A stretch of DNA of 64,000 nt from Tubiluchus corallicola (taxonomy: Eukaryota > Priapulida > Priapulimorpha > Priapulimorphida > Tubiluchidae). Both the position numbers and the translations under genes were made by a program. Within the stretch, counting starts at the first letter, position 1; every line of letters starts with the position of its first letter. This document shows, piece after piece, positions 1-12,942 of this stretch. The stretch spans positions 62,001 to 126,000 of the forward strand of contig JAQGDQ010000486.1 in the NCBI GenBank assembly GCA_030141605.1, given 5' to 3'. Under the pieces are notes generated by a model. The model was not told where the DNA came from. It searched no databases and saw nothing but the letters and a program-made list of their open reading frames with translations.

Positions 1-168
1 TCCATTTCCTAAGCTGCATTCATTGCATTGTCTTTTATTTTCTGCATTTTTGTTTATTCTAATTCTGTTTGTTGTTTTACCACTATATTTCAATTAACAA
101 TTCCTAGCTCAGCTGTGTGGCAGTGATTATAATATACATTATTGAAACTCAAACTTAAAAGTGTGTTT

Positions 169-482
169 ATTGAGCGTAGACGATCTTTTCGACTGCAACA
201 GTCTTTGCCAACACTATAAAACAAGCCAAAAAAGGAATCATTAGTACTTTGCTGATTCTAAAATACTAAGGCAAAAATACTGTGCCTTAATATAGTTCTA
301 GTATAATAAAATACTGTATGCACATTATTACTATAATTGTTATTAATTTTTTGGCTTGTTTTAATGTTAATGTTTATGCCTTAGTTTTTTGGCATCGTCA
401 ATGTACTAATTATTCCTTTTTTGGCTTGTTTTATAGTATTGACAATGACTGTTACAGTTGAAGCAGTCGACTACGCTCAATG
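169..482. repeat. Fold-back element with long inverted repeats (about 115 bp)
   Basis: The arm at about 169-282 (ATTGAGCGTAGACG...CAAGCCAAAAAAGG) recurs inverted at about 367-482. Shared blocks include TATAAAACAAGCCAAAAAAGG (one strand) and its complement near 415-436, and CTAAGGC near the centre. It would fold into a hairpin with a loop of about 85 nt. It lies in the intron region left of the first PLEKHA exon and looks like a foldback MITE. No clear target duplication was identified. Confidence 0.7.
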
Positions 483-593
483 CACATGTTGATTTCTATA
501 GGCTGGTTCTTTCATGCACAGTATTTAAATATCTGTATTCTAATTAAAAATTTACTGCATTTAGCTTAAGTTGTGCTACTCTTTCTTCTTCAG

Positions 594-3500
594 GTGGACT
601 CGGTTAAGGCCGCAAACTTGGAGAGTGATTTAGCCAAAGTGAATGCATTAGTCGAAGGACTAGCAAAGACTAAGCAGAGACTTCATCAACAAAACGTCCT
701 TCTAGAGCAGTTACTAAGTCCTCATCAACTTGGTAAGTTGCGTCTGCGGCAGCTGCCGTTGTCCATTTAGTTTCATTTGTTTTTTCGTTGAATGTGTGAT
801 AAAAACCAGTAAACAAGTTTGGAAGGAATGCGGCTGGGGTAGTGAACACGGTGCTGCCTAATCTCTAATTTTCAAATTCATAGCAGAGTGAAGAATTTTC
901 TAAAAGTGTGTCACTATCACACCTTTCACTTCTGCTGCCTGCTCCTCTTTGTCCTGCAAGATAGTGCAAAACCTCTTACTAGCCGGAACCGGCTAACAAA
1001 AAAGGCGTAGGTTTGATGTAGGGATGAAAAAAATTCTTTATCTTTCTAATGCATTTTCCATTAACATAGTCAAATGGAATGTGGTCTTGTTGAAGTTTTG
1101 CTGTTAGTTTCTTCCAATTTGTTTTCGCAATGGCTTTGGTATTGTTCGTGATTATAGTTAATTAAACACTCATTTTTAGCTAACATCTTACATGTTATAC
1201 CCTAGGGTTGTTTTATCACTGCAGCTTAATTACCTTTAGTTTGCTAATTACTAGAATTAATCACATTAGAATGATCATTCTTATTTGTCACTGACTTGCC
1301 GCACCTTGCAAATTTTATCTTAATAAGGTTTATGCACTTACAAGAATAAGTCTGCATTATCATAATTCATAGTTGGAAAGTGAAGTTGTTAGCAGCAAGA
1401 AAGAGATGCATAGGAAAGCTATCACATTGTGTTTTATTGTACAGCTAATGCAACCAACAAAAGATACACAGCATAGCAATTTGCCAGATTGTAAATCAAC
1501 CGAGATTCAAAGTTCTCGCTTTATTGTGCTGACTGAGAACAAAGACAGACTATGACACTACATACTGCAACTGATACTATGTGTATTGACGCAGTATGAC
1601 TGTCTCTATACCTACCGTCCATCATGTACTCTACTCGCTCGCTCAATCTATTATTTACTATGCATTAGCGTAATAAAGTGCTACTCGTGACAGGAAGTCT
1701 GCGTGCAACATGAATTGCTTGACAGTAATTGAATGTGCGAATGTTATTTGAACAGTCACGATTCATTTGACACGACATGAAACAATCTTAATTTTCATTA
1801 AAATATTACTTTACAAGAAACGCATTTAGCTGTTACGTTTATTCACTGATGAGATTCAGAGATTTTTGTTTACCATTTTGATTTCTGATAAAAATTGCAG
1901 AAATAAACTTCTGTTGAGATGTTCACGGGGTGTGTCTATTGCTAATAAATACTATCAATTAATTTTATTAAAATGCATATGTTTTGCTTCAATAAAGACA
2001 TATGTATTTGTTTTTGTTTTTAATGTTTACCAAAGCTTTACTATATTTGAAAGAAGAAAAGTCGTTAATAACTGTATTTAAGAACTTTTTGACGGTTTTT
2101 TAGTTTTTTTTGCTAAGTATCTTTATTTTTCATAGAAAATCTTTTCACAACTTTGTCAAAATCAAGGAAAGTTATATAGGAGCTACAGAAATAACTGATG
2201 ATCTTTGCAACATGAGAGACATTGTCGAGTGTTTATATTTATTTGGGAATTTGTCCACGTCTTAGTCTTGTCATTGTTAAGCAACCATTTTGAATCAAAA
2301 AAACTGCCTGTAGTACTTCAGTATTTTGTGTAGAACTCATTGTCGTTTCTAATTACCCATTTGCATTGAAAAATAAAACTTCATCCGTTGTGTATTAGAC
2401 TGCATTTTTAAAGAAGTTTCCACACAGTTCTGTCCAATTTATTTCTTAGTTGCACTGTCATTATTCACGTGTCTTTCCTTAGTTTAACCGTTTGCTATTA
2501 AAGTTAGTAAAATTTTTAGCCGGGCCGTGTAGCTGTACAATTTAGCATTGCTATTTACAGCTCGCTAAGCTTTGACAATCCGGGTGAAAGTAATTTTAAG
2601 TAATAGTTGTTGCTATACGGAAAAGCCTAGCCATTTATTTTCCTGTTTCTACTTGACATTTTGTTTTATGAGGCTGCTACTGGCAAGCGTCGACGTCTCT
2701 GCTGTTGCAAGGGCCATTAATTACTAAAACTTGTAGCCTCTGTGTCATCTAATGACATCCCTTGATGTTTGACGCTTCACTCCACAGCTCATATTTTAGC
2801 TACATGTATGAACGGTTGGTTAGTTGGGTTACTTATCTGCTGAGAGTAAAGTGACTATCCATTAACTGTTTCCTCAGAGTTACGGCACGTTCAGACTAGA
2901 GAGTTTTCTGTCGAGAGTTCTTTCTAAGAGTAAACCAGCAGTGTGAACGGCTCTCTCTGCAACTTATTGCAAACTCTCCGAGAGTTGCTAAAAGTTTTCT
3001 TCGACAATAAACGTGAGCTGACACTCAGCAAAATGCGACAGAACTCGTCCAGATAGAACTCGCGACAGAAAACTCTCTGGTCTGAACTCGCCATTAGAGC
3101 TGTTGTGGAAATATAATATTATAGGTTTGCCTTGTCGCCTCTTATAAGCTTACAAGTATGACTGTTTTTGGTTTTGTTGAAATTTCTCCCATGCCTGATC
3201 ACTTCAGAGACTTTCTAGTAATAATTTGATGCAGCATTTTCCTCTCTGTTTTATTTCCTTCTAGAATATGCGAAAGTTAAAGACATCATTACCTTGTTTC
3301 ATTGTATCACAGTGGAATAATCTTTTTTTTTTTTTTGCTGCGTAATTAAAGGAAACTCATGCGAAAAGAAGGTAAATAATTTGTGTAAACATTCATGATT
3401 GCAATTGCAAATAATTACGTAAAGCTTTTCACAATTCATTTAAGTTTTAACTTGTTGAATTTTGGCCACATTACAATTTCGTTCAGTAATGTTCGATATT

Positions 3501-6500
3501 CAAGAACTCAACTTTTCCTTTGATAACGTACAAGTCATTATTTACAGACATTTTCCTTTGTGTTGTGCTTATAGCGGCACCGTGAGTGCATCACGCTTGT
3601 TACAAATTATTTCGTTTATGGCACACCAGAACATGATATGCAATTTTAGTAATTGACTTTTATATGCAGCTGCTCGTGTGAAAGATTAAAATCTAATTTG
3701 CAATGTGAGTTAACCAGTTCCATCAACATCTAATGTAATTTGCCGTCCCGTCGTAAATGGATTTTATGTTACTTTTGCTGCAAATTTGATATTAAAAGTC
3801 AATTTGTTCTGAATTTGTGGTTCCATGTACATCATGTAATGAATATTTAATGAATAAGTTGCTCCTTAGATTAATGTCTAATTAAGAAGTTTGTTAATTC
3901 TAATATTTTACTTGTAGGTGTCAAACGATCCATTTCAGTCACAGGCACCAAGCAAAAGAGGATCCTTCCCCCTGACAGCAGTTCAACACTCCCCACACGT
4001 AGACCTCGGGGCATCAAGGTCCAGCTCGGCGGGCAACCGCCCGAGCAAACCTCCACGCAAAAACCGGTCAAAGAGCTGCCCGCAAACAAGCGCAGAAGCG
4101 ATGCAGAGGAATCTAGCAGGAGCGATTCCAAGCAGTCCACTGATGACCAGTCCGGCCAGGTCGCCCCAGCTGTCAGCGGGCAGTCCGGCATGGTCTTACC
4201 AGTCGCTGCCAAGAAGTCCTGGAGAAAGAATTTCTTCCGCAAGCAGTCGGGAAGCAAGTCTCAGTCCCCTGAATTGCCACCACCACCAGTCCCCCCTAGA
4301 AAACCTTTCACCACTGCACCAGAGGTCCCCCCAAAACCCGTACGTGGAAGCAATCACAGTGTGCCCGACACTTCACGTCACCCCGCCGACCAGTCCTCGG
4401 GTGTCACTGAGGAGTCCAGAAGGGTCGTCTCAGCTGACGCCTCCTCTCAGCCCGATCATGAGAAGCCCGGGGAAGTCTCCGGAGTGTCCCCACAGTCCCC
4501 AGAGACATGTAAGCTGGAAGTAATACCAGGTTTGCTTTTTATGTAACCTTTGTTTCAATTTTCTGAGTAAACTACATTGTGTGCTAGAATTTGTACAAAG
4601 AAAATAAACAAAGTTCAAAGTAATTCTATAATATGAAACACCTTGTTTTATCATTTTTAAAGGAGGTTGTATGTTTTTTTGCAAATCCTATTAATGTATT
4701 AGATATTGTTTGTACAGTATTGTTTATTTTTGTTCACCCATTTATTATTATAAATTACACTTCTTATTTTGTGCAGCTTTGAACAATGTAGACAAAGATA
4801 CAGCCGGCGAGCAAGCACCTAGTGTTGTCAAGATTGACACGACAGAAGTCGATGCCCTTCTTGCGTCACTGACATCGCCATCTAGCGACATGAAACCCAG
4901 CCATTCAAAAACCAAAACTTTCCCGTCTGTAACCGATGGTGGCAGTGGTGCTAATAAAGAAGATGTGCCTGTTTTAGATGAACATATATATTCCGAAATC
5001 TCAGGGTCTAAAGACGCAAATGTTACTGACAAAAAGAAGCATAAGAAAGATCGCCATGTTTCATTTTCGACTGCTGAAGTAGTGCACAGCACAGAATCTC
5101 CAAAGAACGAGAGTGGAACTGCAGAAACATCATCTGGTGATCAGCGAGGTGTTGCTACTGTGATAATGTTTGATATTGAGAAGCAAACTGTTCAGAAACT
5201 ACCAATGAAAACTGACGATGCTGCCCCTGGTGGTGAGTCCAAGATTCCTCCGACTGTTCCCACTAGAGGATCCTCTGTTACAATGACACAAAAACTTGCT
5301 GAAAAGCATAGGCAGAAGTTGGTGCAAAAGACCGGTTTGTCAGCATGGAAACAGGTAAGTTCTACCTGTCCATTTACAAATATTATCAGATAAATTGGTA
5401 GATAATATCTTGTCCGACTCTTATCTAACCCTAACTCAATTTTGAAATATTAAAACAACTAAATGCATATATCTGTTTCAGCTGATGACACCGCAAGATG
5501 AGTCGGCATGCGAGTCCGATCCGGAAAGCGTCTGCTCTTTTTCTTCGCTTGATATAGGGGGCGCTGTAGATTTAGGTGGAGGAGGGGAATCCTGTGCAAC
5601 CCCAGAGGGTAATGGTGTCATCCAGGCATGCATGAGTGCATGCCACCTAGAAAAATGTCATTTCTTAATCAAAGTTAATGTAGAAGTTGTGTTACCATGT
5701 CATTTGCCAGCTAATTGTTGTTTGTATGCCTTTTTGCTCATGGTCATTTGACATTTTCTGCTGTTGTGTGTAATGTGCGTTGCTCAGCTAATCAGCATGA
5801 ATTTTACATTACAGCATGCAATATTAATTATTTTCTTCTTAACTGCTTTTTAGGTACCACACTAAAATTGATCTTTTCTTGTTTCAGTGGAACCCGTTAA
5901 AATTATGTAGGTGACAAATAATCGTTTGGAGTGCTGTGTAATGATCTAGACCAAACTGTTTTAGCTGCTGTTGCATGCCAACACCGTGTTTATGGCAAAT
6001 GATGCTTATTTAGTTTGTATGTGTGATTGGCAGTATTAGTTGTATGAGTTACGTAGAAGTTGAGCACGATGCTTATCACAGTAGGAGACCATTAGCTTTG
6101 TGTGATGAATTTCTTCTTGTCTGTATGGAAAATACTGTTGTTTGTATGTGTATAGGCATGTATACTGATGAGATTGTGCTGAGCTGTTGTTAGCACATGT
6201 TATAGTGTGATGTTGCAGTAATTTATAAAGCGATCCTATAGCCAGTTGATTCCATATGATTAAAGTTTTGTTTTGATTAATGTTTGCTAGTTAACTGTTA
6301 AAATTCCTTTATTTTGGCCAACTAAAATTTTTTAGGGTAAACCATCTTATTGTCGAACGTAGTATATAATCAAGTGCCAGCAATTCTTCACATTCACTGA
6401 TGTCTAGCTCCTTAACTAAAATCAACTATTTTTCTTCATCTTATATCGTGTACAATAGTGTGCCATATATTAATTTTTTAACAAACAGTTTTTAACTCTG

Positions 6501-9500
6501 AAAGCTGTTTGGTTTGCTGAGTTTAATGGTGGCTAGCAGACAATAGTTCATGTCAAATTTTAAGACCCGTGTACTTTTAAAATAAATGATTTTTCTTTAA
6601 ACATTATCACCATTCTTCAATATTAGACAAACTTTTCATCCAAGTTGTCGTATTTAGTCGTAGCCTAAGCACTCAGTGCATCTTTTCTGTCTTACATAGG
6701 ATTGCGGGCACTTCAGAAGGGAGGCGGAGGACTCACCGTGCGAGACGTGAAGAGAAGGAGCAAAGAACGACAGTTTATACGAGACCAAGAACCGGATAGA
6801 CTAAGCGACATTGTCGACCCTCCGTCACTGCTTGATCTAACACAGACCGGTATGTTTGCAGTCTAAATATTTTGCAGATTCAAACTGTACCATTGCTTAC
6901 AGCAGAAGAACTTTCTCAGTTTTGCTTTACAGTTAGCGAAAAGGGTTTAAACTGGTAAAATAAGAGAAGTTCTTGTTAAGCTAAATAGCATGTTTAGTAA
7001 AACTGATACAGCATTAAGTAGCATTCACTTGGAAAATCTAGTCATTATTTTCTTGTTAGTCTACTACTATAAATGAGCATCAGTATTTGCTGTTTTCCAG
7101 TTGTTGTTGCTATTTTTGGTAGATTTTTACCTGATTCTTTTAGGCTCACCTCACTCCATGTCAAGATTGCCTTCTAAACCAGAACCCCTCAGTGTGTCAA
7201 CAAAAGACTTCATAACAGCTCAGAAACGTGCACCTGGTTCCTCTATGGTACGTGTTTGTAAAGTTTCTGTCTTTTCATAACTTACTGATGTGTATGGCAC
7301 ACATCATATGTTAACTCGTACTTTTGAAATACATCTATATCTTGAAAACAATATGATGTAATGTGTAATGTGTTTTTCTAAAAATTAGGTGAGCAAGAAT
7401 TTACCTGCCCTTACTTAGGATAAGTAATGGTATATTAAGGTCTATTGCTAGATTCTTCCAATAGGCTGGTTGACTTAGATAATCATTGCTGGCAATTTGT
7501 TACAATTTTTTACTGTGAGTTGAAGATTACTTTGGTGGTATTATGGTGAGGATTCTAGTATCAGTTTTAAAAACTGTCTAATCGGAACCAAATAACTAAA
7601 CTGAATTAAACTAAGTTTAATTTAAGTGTAGTTCATCATTAGTGGTCACTGTTAATTATAGATAATCAAACTAATTTTCCCTAATAATTGCCACTCACTG
7701 TTAACAATATGGGTAATCATTTCTAATTATTGTTAACTGTGAACAGTCATTTCTAAGTATTGTTAACTGTGAACAGTCATTTCTAAGTATTGTTAACTGT
7801 GAACAGTCATTTCTAAGTATTGTTAACTGTGAACAGTCATTTCTAAATATTGTTAAAATTATACTTAATCACATACTTCTTATCTTTGGGCTATAGTTGT
7901 TAATTGAGATAATTAGGGCAAACGACAGATAATATTATGCTGCGTAGTTCATTACTAACTGTATCTTTCTTCTCCAGGGCAACGATGTGTTCGTATTTCA
8001 GGCTTCGCCGTCTCGTACAACCACAAACCGATCCGCGCAAAATCGTCTCTTCCCAAATTCCAGCAATAATAATTCAAATGGCGAGGCTCGGCTACGACCA
8101 AGAGCTGATAGAAGGAACCGGAAGACTGCCCACAGGCACACGATATCCGGAAATCAGGGAGCTGTTATAACCCAAGCTATGAAGAATGTGAGTCAAAAAC
8201 ATATATGAGAAATTATTATTTTTATTGATGAGTAACATTCTGCAATTAAAGGAGCAATACATCATAAAATGATGGTAACTTAACAATTTTAGTATTATCT
8301 AATTAATTGACACTTCTTGCATAAAAATGTTTGTGTTATATTAGAATTACAATTACAATTAGTATATTACAATTAGTTGAGCTACTGTATAAAGTAGACC
8401 TTCAGATGCTTCAGGCAAAAAGGGTACAAAATTTTGCCATTAGCATGTTTTGCTACTGGCTAGAAAGATTTGTTGATATTATATTATATTATTGATGTAA
8501 TTTTTCTATTTGGCTGTCAATTTTTTCATATATTTTTTTTCTTGTGTCATGATAGTATTCAAATACTATCATGTCCTTTGTAGCCCATTGTTTCGTGAAA
8601 CTGAAAGTATCGTGACTGTTTTTGTTTAGATGAATGATTATGATTACAACAGTTATTACAATAATTTCTTGAAGATTTGTGAAATGATATTTAAAGATTA
8701 TAAGAAACTCTAGAACACATAAATATGTATTTTTAGTGAATCAAATGGTTTTCTCCAACTTTTTAATCTTTCTGTCGTATAGTTTGGCACACTTGTAAAC
8801 CTGAGTGATTATTGCTTTGCTTTAGCATGAGAACTCTCGCACTAAGGATGACATGGACCTGCGCGATGGCACCCCCGATTTGGTGAAGAGCACTGTGCAT
8901 AGAGAACATGAACATATAAATCCACTTGCTATTGATTTAGAGGTACTTGGTTTAATCGTTTTCTAAATTCCAATTTGCTGCAAGTTTTAATATTTGTGTG
9001 CTTGCATATCAAAAACGCATCCGTATGTCGACAATTAAGCGTTTCTAGTTATTCACATATTTTGAATCTCCATTTCAAGAGGATCATTTTGATACCAAGC
9101 TCATCGCTCAATGTTATTTCGGAGCTGAGATAACCCACATTGAAAATGAGGTGCAGGTTACGCACTGAAAAACTTAACCTTTATTAAATCACTGTTAAAC
9201 TTAGGGCTCCATTGTTTTTGTCAAGTTTCTACAAAACATTTAGCAACCGTACAAGAGCACATAGAAGTTATATTTAAATCCAATAGATGTCTTTTCCAGA
9301 CTAAGATCTGGGCTTGGCAACAGAAAAAAATCACAAGCAAAGTGACGGCTTCCATGTGCTACTATCGGAGTATCGGTCTTTTTCAGTTTTTAGCCAAATT
9401 TGGGCATACAGGGTTACAAAAGTATCAAACTTTTAGTATTTTTTTAACATTATCCTGATGGTTTTTAAGGATTATTATAAATATAGAATATGAAAGTCCA

Positions 9501-12368
9501 ATATATTTAGCGTTTGTTTTTATAAAAAACAAAAAATTGACATTTTACCCATTTTTTACGCATTCTGCTTTGAAGCATCATGCCGACTTACGGACCGTTT
9601 TGATTTGCAAGCCCGCATATGTCACTTCAAATCGTTCAGAATGACTATTTTCTAATGGTTAATGATATTTTATTATTCGTGTTTCTTTTAGCTGTCAAAG
9701 CCATCGAAAGTTCGCATACCTGAACGACTAGAGATGGAACCTGAACGTTTGACCCCAGAACAGGTCAAGGAGCGCAAGCATAAAGCGGAGAGCATACGCA
9801 AGATGTTGCTGAATTCTGAAAGGTACCACATCCTCAGATATATGAATACAGTCAAACCTTTTTATACCACCCACTTTGGGACTGCAACAAAAAGTTGGCA
9901 TTAAATGAGTTTGGCATTATAGCGAGGTGCATTAAGACATTGATTTTGTTCAGATTTTGTTGAGACGTCGATCCAAAATTGCCGATTGTCCGCATTTACT
10001 GATACTGAACTAATACAGTAGGTGCTGTGTATTAGACTCACGATAATATAGAATCAGTTGTCTAATTGTCTCAAAAACATCTAGTACTGGCCGCTCCTAT
10101 GCAAAAGTATATAAAAAACTGTCAGCGTTTGACTCAAATAACTCTGCATAATTGACTCTATATTTTTTCTGCACATGCTTAAATAAGATACTTTTGTGTG
10201 ACCAATGAACTTTTACTATTTTCGTGTCCTCTTACTTCGCTTTTGTGTGTTATAATATACGTAGAAACAATCACGTTAAGTACAGTTTGTTACATGCTAC
10301 TTGGTTACACTGATGTAATGACGTAAGGAAAGTGACGGCCCCCCAAATAGCGATCAGCTCGCGAAACAACTGACGTGTGTCTGTAGTATGCGGGACTTTT
10401 TACATGTCCAGATTTTGTCCGATTCTTCCGATATCCGTAAAAAGCAAGGTCCGGCAAAGCAAGACATGAGTGTATGTTTTACCATTTTTCTGAATTTTAT
10501 TTGTATTTAGAGTGACTTCATTAATCTTGTTTTAATTCGTATATTAATCCAGCTTTTGCTGCAATTTTATTGAACAAACTAAAAAAAACTGGTATATGCA
10601 AATATATGGCATTAAGTTAGGTTGGCGTTATAAAGGGGGCGTTATAACAAGATATGACAGTAAATAGCTCACTTTTAAGTTTCTTTGAATTTCTGTTATT
10701 CTTAAGTTGCAATGCTCAGACAGTTTTCTGCATGGTTGCTATTACTTGCTACATTTCTGATAATTACCTGTAATGTGTGCTGTTATTTATTTTTTAAAGA
10801 AAATTAATTTTTAATTTGAAAGTTTTTTAAACATCCTAATAGACCGATACATTTTTGCACCACACACCGTTATTTACCAAAAATAACTGAAATTTTGCTA
10901 CCCAAGCATGTAAGTTTTAACTTGTAGTTGCACCCACATTGTAACCTATTCATCTTTTCCAGCATGAATTTGACCGCACCAGAGCCGGAAGAAGTTAAAC
11001 CAGCAAAAACGGAGATACTCAAAGAGAAACGCGAACGAGAGAAATTACTGAACTTGAACCAGATGTTAGCTGCCGAAGTTAAAGAAATTGCAGGTACACT
11101 GAGTATAGACATGTTTGTCTGATTAGTATGCTAATGTACAGAACAAAATTTGGGAAACAAAGCAATACCATTAATGTGTGAGTTTAAAGCCAGTATGGCT
11201 AATTTTTTATGCGCTATTAATGCAATAAATGTACTATTGCAATAATTTCATTATTAAGGAATAGAAAATGTAAAAATACAAGTCTTGCATATCGAGACAT
11301 TGAACAGTTTTTTACCAGTCAGGAAGTACTCAACCAATAGTGTATTATTATGCAAATTCTCATAAGGAAAATATTAGATTGCATTGCAGCTAATTAGCCC
11401 TTTCATTCAGAGTGGTTTTTGCATGATTAACATTCATAATAGACTTTTATATCTAAATGCAGTAGGTGCCGCTTATCAGACTCATAGTTAATAGAATCAG
11501 TCGCCTAATTGACTCAAAGATGTCTGGTACAGGTCACTCCTATTCAAATGTATGTAAAAACTCTCAGCAATTGACGCATATTATTGACTCAATATTTTTG
11601 CTTCGTGTGCTAAGACACTTGTGTGTGTTCAAAGAGCTTTTACTGCTTTTATGTCATCTTTACTTCGCTTTTGTGCACTATAACACAATAACATATGTAT
11701 AAACAATCATGTTAAGTACTTTTTTCTTATAAGCAGGTACGTTTATCATGCACTGATATGCTACACGACGGTTTTGCTTTGAATTTGTTACTGGCTTATC
11801 CTCTACAATTAATCTTATTGCCCAAGAATTTATGTAAGCTAAACTTTTAATCACATGCCTAGCGGGTTCCTTTTTGAAGCGCTTGCTGCTTTTCACAAAA
11901 TGTTTAATTAGTTAATTGTTGCTGTTATGCCACTGATATAACCGCAGTATTTTTTGCATCCTTATAGGCATAAATATCATTGAATGTCTAAGAGTATAGA
12001 GTTAATTATGAAAAATACATTAGAACATAAGCGTAAATGCCTAATATTTAAAGCTTTTGCAATCAATGCAGTGATAAGCTGGTAAGTGATAACTCGTTCT
12101 TCTATACTGGTAATACTACATACATCATCTAATAGGTTATGCCAGTTAATTGGGTCAAAACTCTTCCATACCTAAGTGAGTCTATTAAGTGGCACCTACT
12201 GTAGCGTTTTATATTGTGGCATAATAGAACCAAGTTTCTGCATAATTAGTAAGTTTTCTTGATGCGAATAATTTTTGCTTTTATTTATGAAAGTTGTTCT
12301 TTTTTTAAGCTCGGAATCATGCTTTAGTTGGTCAGTCTCCAACCCGTGAAGTGGACCTTATAGCCTAG
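594..12368 (+). CDS. PLEKHA5/6/7: PLEKHA5/6/7-like adaptor protein, C-terminal part (5' end outside window)
   Basis: Eleven exons join in frame: 594-732, 3918-4508, 4777-5354, 5482-5608, 6700-6849, 7144-7247, 7978-8187, 8826-8942, 9692-9822, 10963-11093 and 12310-12368 (stop TAG 12366-12368). They total 2,337 nt, exactly 778 codons plus stop, and every junction is GT-AG with matching phase. The first exon reads as a coiled coil (VDSVKAANLESDLAKVNALV...). Exon 2 is basic and Pro-rich (PPPPVPPRKP, a likely SH3 ligand). Near the C-terminus 'LSKPSKVRIPERLEMEPERL' followed by a charged helix (ESIRKMLL) and 'NLNQMLAAEVKEIAARN' matches the conserved tail of vertebrate PLEKHA5/6/7 (ELSKPxKVxIPERYxxLxPE..., then an ISYALASEAS-like helix). 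In that family the N-terminus carries WW/PH domains that bind phosphoinositides and junction partners; that part would lie left of position 1. The exact paralogue is unclear, and the middle exons are poorly conserved and low-complexity. Confidence 0.82.
2883..3093. mobile_element. PIF/Harbinger-like MITE with TTA target duplication
   Basis: A 211-bp element lies in the first PLEKHA intron. The left end reads CGGCACGTTCAGACTAGAGA, continuing GTTTTCTGTCG. The right end, reverse-complemented, reads TGGCGAGTTCAGACCAGAGA with the same continuation. The trinucleotide TTA flanks both sides (2880-2882 and 3094-3096). TWA duplications and G/C-rich tips of this kind are typical of PIF/Harbinger non-autonomous elements. 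It has no coding capacity. Confidence 0.7.
3300..3917. other. Rest of PLEKHA intron, no gene seen
   Basis: Apart from the inverted-repeat element at 2883-3093, the intron 733-3917 shows only AT-rich unstructured sequence, including a T tract near 3324-3337. Short open frames here have no coding signature. Confidence 0.5.
7712..7856. repeat. 30-bp tandem repeat in a PLEKHA intron
   Basis: The unit GTCATTTCTAAGTATTGTTA plus ACTGTGAACA (30 bp) is repeated about 4.5 times. The three central copies are identical; the first and last are diverged. Each unit contains the palindromic core GTTAAC. It is a minisatellite, between the exons at 7144-7247 and 7978-8187. Confidence 0.9.
9849..10660. mobile_element. 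TA-flanked MITE, CAGTCAAACC type, carrying a nested element
   Basis: The left end is CAGTCAAACCTTTTTATACC. The right end, reverse-complemented, is CTGTCATATCTTGTTATAAC. Both are flanked by TA (9847-9848 and 10661-10662), as for Tc1/mariner/pogo-type elements. The interior has no long frame. A second element starts inside it at TA-CAGTAGGTGC (10014 onward). Lies in the PLEKHA intron 9823-10962. Confidence 0.6.
10016..10300 (+). mobile_element. CAGTAGGTGC-family element, partial copy, nested
   Basis: It starts TA|CAGTAGGTGCTG and runs closely parallel to 11460 onward: ...AGACTCA...ATAGAATCAGT...CTCAAA...TCTAGTAC..., then TACTTCGCTTTTGTG and AATCACGTTAAGTAC. The 3' terminal repeat is not seen, so it is truncated or its end is lost. 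It sits inside the CAGTCAAACC element, so it inserted later. Confidence 0.65.
11460..12201 (+). mobile_element. CAGTAGGTGC-family element, full-length copy
   Basis: The left end is CAGTAGGTGCCGCTTATCAG. The right end, reverse-complemented, is CAGTAGGTGCCACTTAATAG. TA follows the right end (12202-12203); the left flank has lost it. The element is 742 bp, AT-rich and non-coding. It lies just before the last PLEKHA exon (12310). The CAGT tips and TA target fit a non-autonomous Tc1/mariner-like element. Confidence 0.8.
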
Positions 12369-12886
12369 CTAAAGCTCAGCAAATCAGAGGAACACTGAAG
12401 TTTAAATGTCTGATTTAGTAAAACATTCGTAACATGTAGTCAACAGTGTTGAAGAAGTCGAAATTGAAACAAGAAGACACCAGTGCTTTATTGTTTAGAG
12501 AAAAATGCGATAAAATTGGAAATTTAACTGAAACTGAATTCTGCAACAGTTTTTTATAAGGATAGATTGTATAGTTTTACCCCTGTTATTATATTTGTTT
12601 ACTAATCGTTGTTGATGGTTCAAGGTGCATTACTTCAACCAACTTTAATTAACCATGTTTCTGCATTTGAATATGAACAGATTCTTGTAAATATTTTGTA
12701 CTTAACGTTTTCATTTCGTGCAGTAAATGAACCATGCTTTGCAATCATCAAGTCTGTGGCATGTGGTAAAAGTGTCAAACTACGATACTGCACAACTTTG
12801 CGGCTGTTAGCAGTAAGTGCCTTGCTTTTTAAACAATATTTTTTCCGTTTCAAAAGGTAAAGTATCACAAGATCATCTGTAATAAG

Positions 12887-12942
12887 TAGTTTTTATTATT
12901 ATTATTATTATCATCATCATTATTATTATTATTATTATAATT
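12887..12942. repeat. (ATT)n/(ATC)n microsatellite
   Basis: Trinucleotide run: ATT repeats, interrupted by four ATC units, then ATT again, in the presumed PLEKHA 3' UTR. Confidence 0.9.

Larger units (their letters stand above)
9692..12368 (+). other. Conserved PLEKHA C-terminal module (three exons)
   Basis: This stretch identifies the first gene. Exon 9692-9822 encodes the SKPSKVRIPER motif and an acidic/basic helix. Exon 10963-11093 encodes a Lys/Glu-rich helix ending in AAEVKEIA. The last coding exon, 12310-12368, adds ARNHALVGQSPTREVDLIA and the stop. The last exon is short (59 nt) and was chosen because its acceptor (tttttttaag) is good, its phase (two leading bases) fits the donor at 11094, and an in-frame stop follows. 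The two long introns here are full of transposon remnants. Confidence 0.7.

Noticed and set aside
2515-2600. tRNA-like stretch with CCGGGTGAAAG
   Set aside because: No B box of the GGTTCRANYCC type and no closing stems.
3918-4523. A second long open frame (201 codons, +) and a minus frame (3871-4257) in PLEKHA exon 2
   Set aside because: The exon is locally G+C-rich and Pro/Ser-rich, which keeps other frames open. Only the frame GVKRSISVTGTKQK... joins both neighbouring exons in phase.
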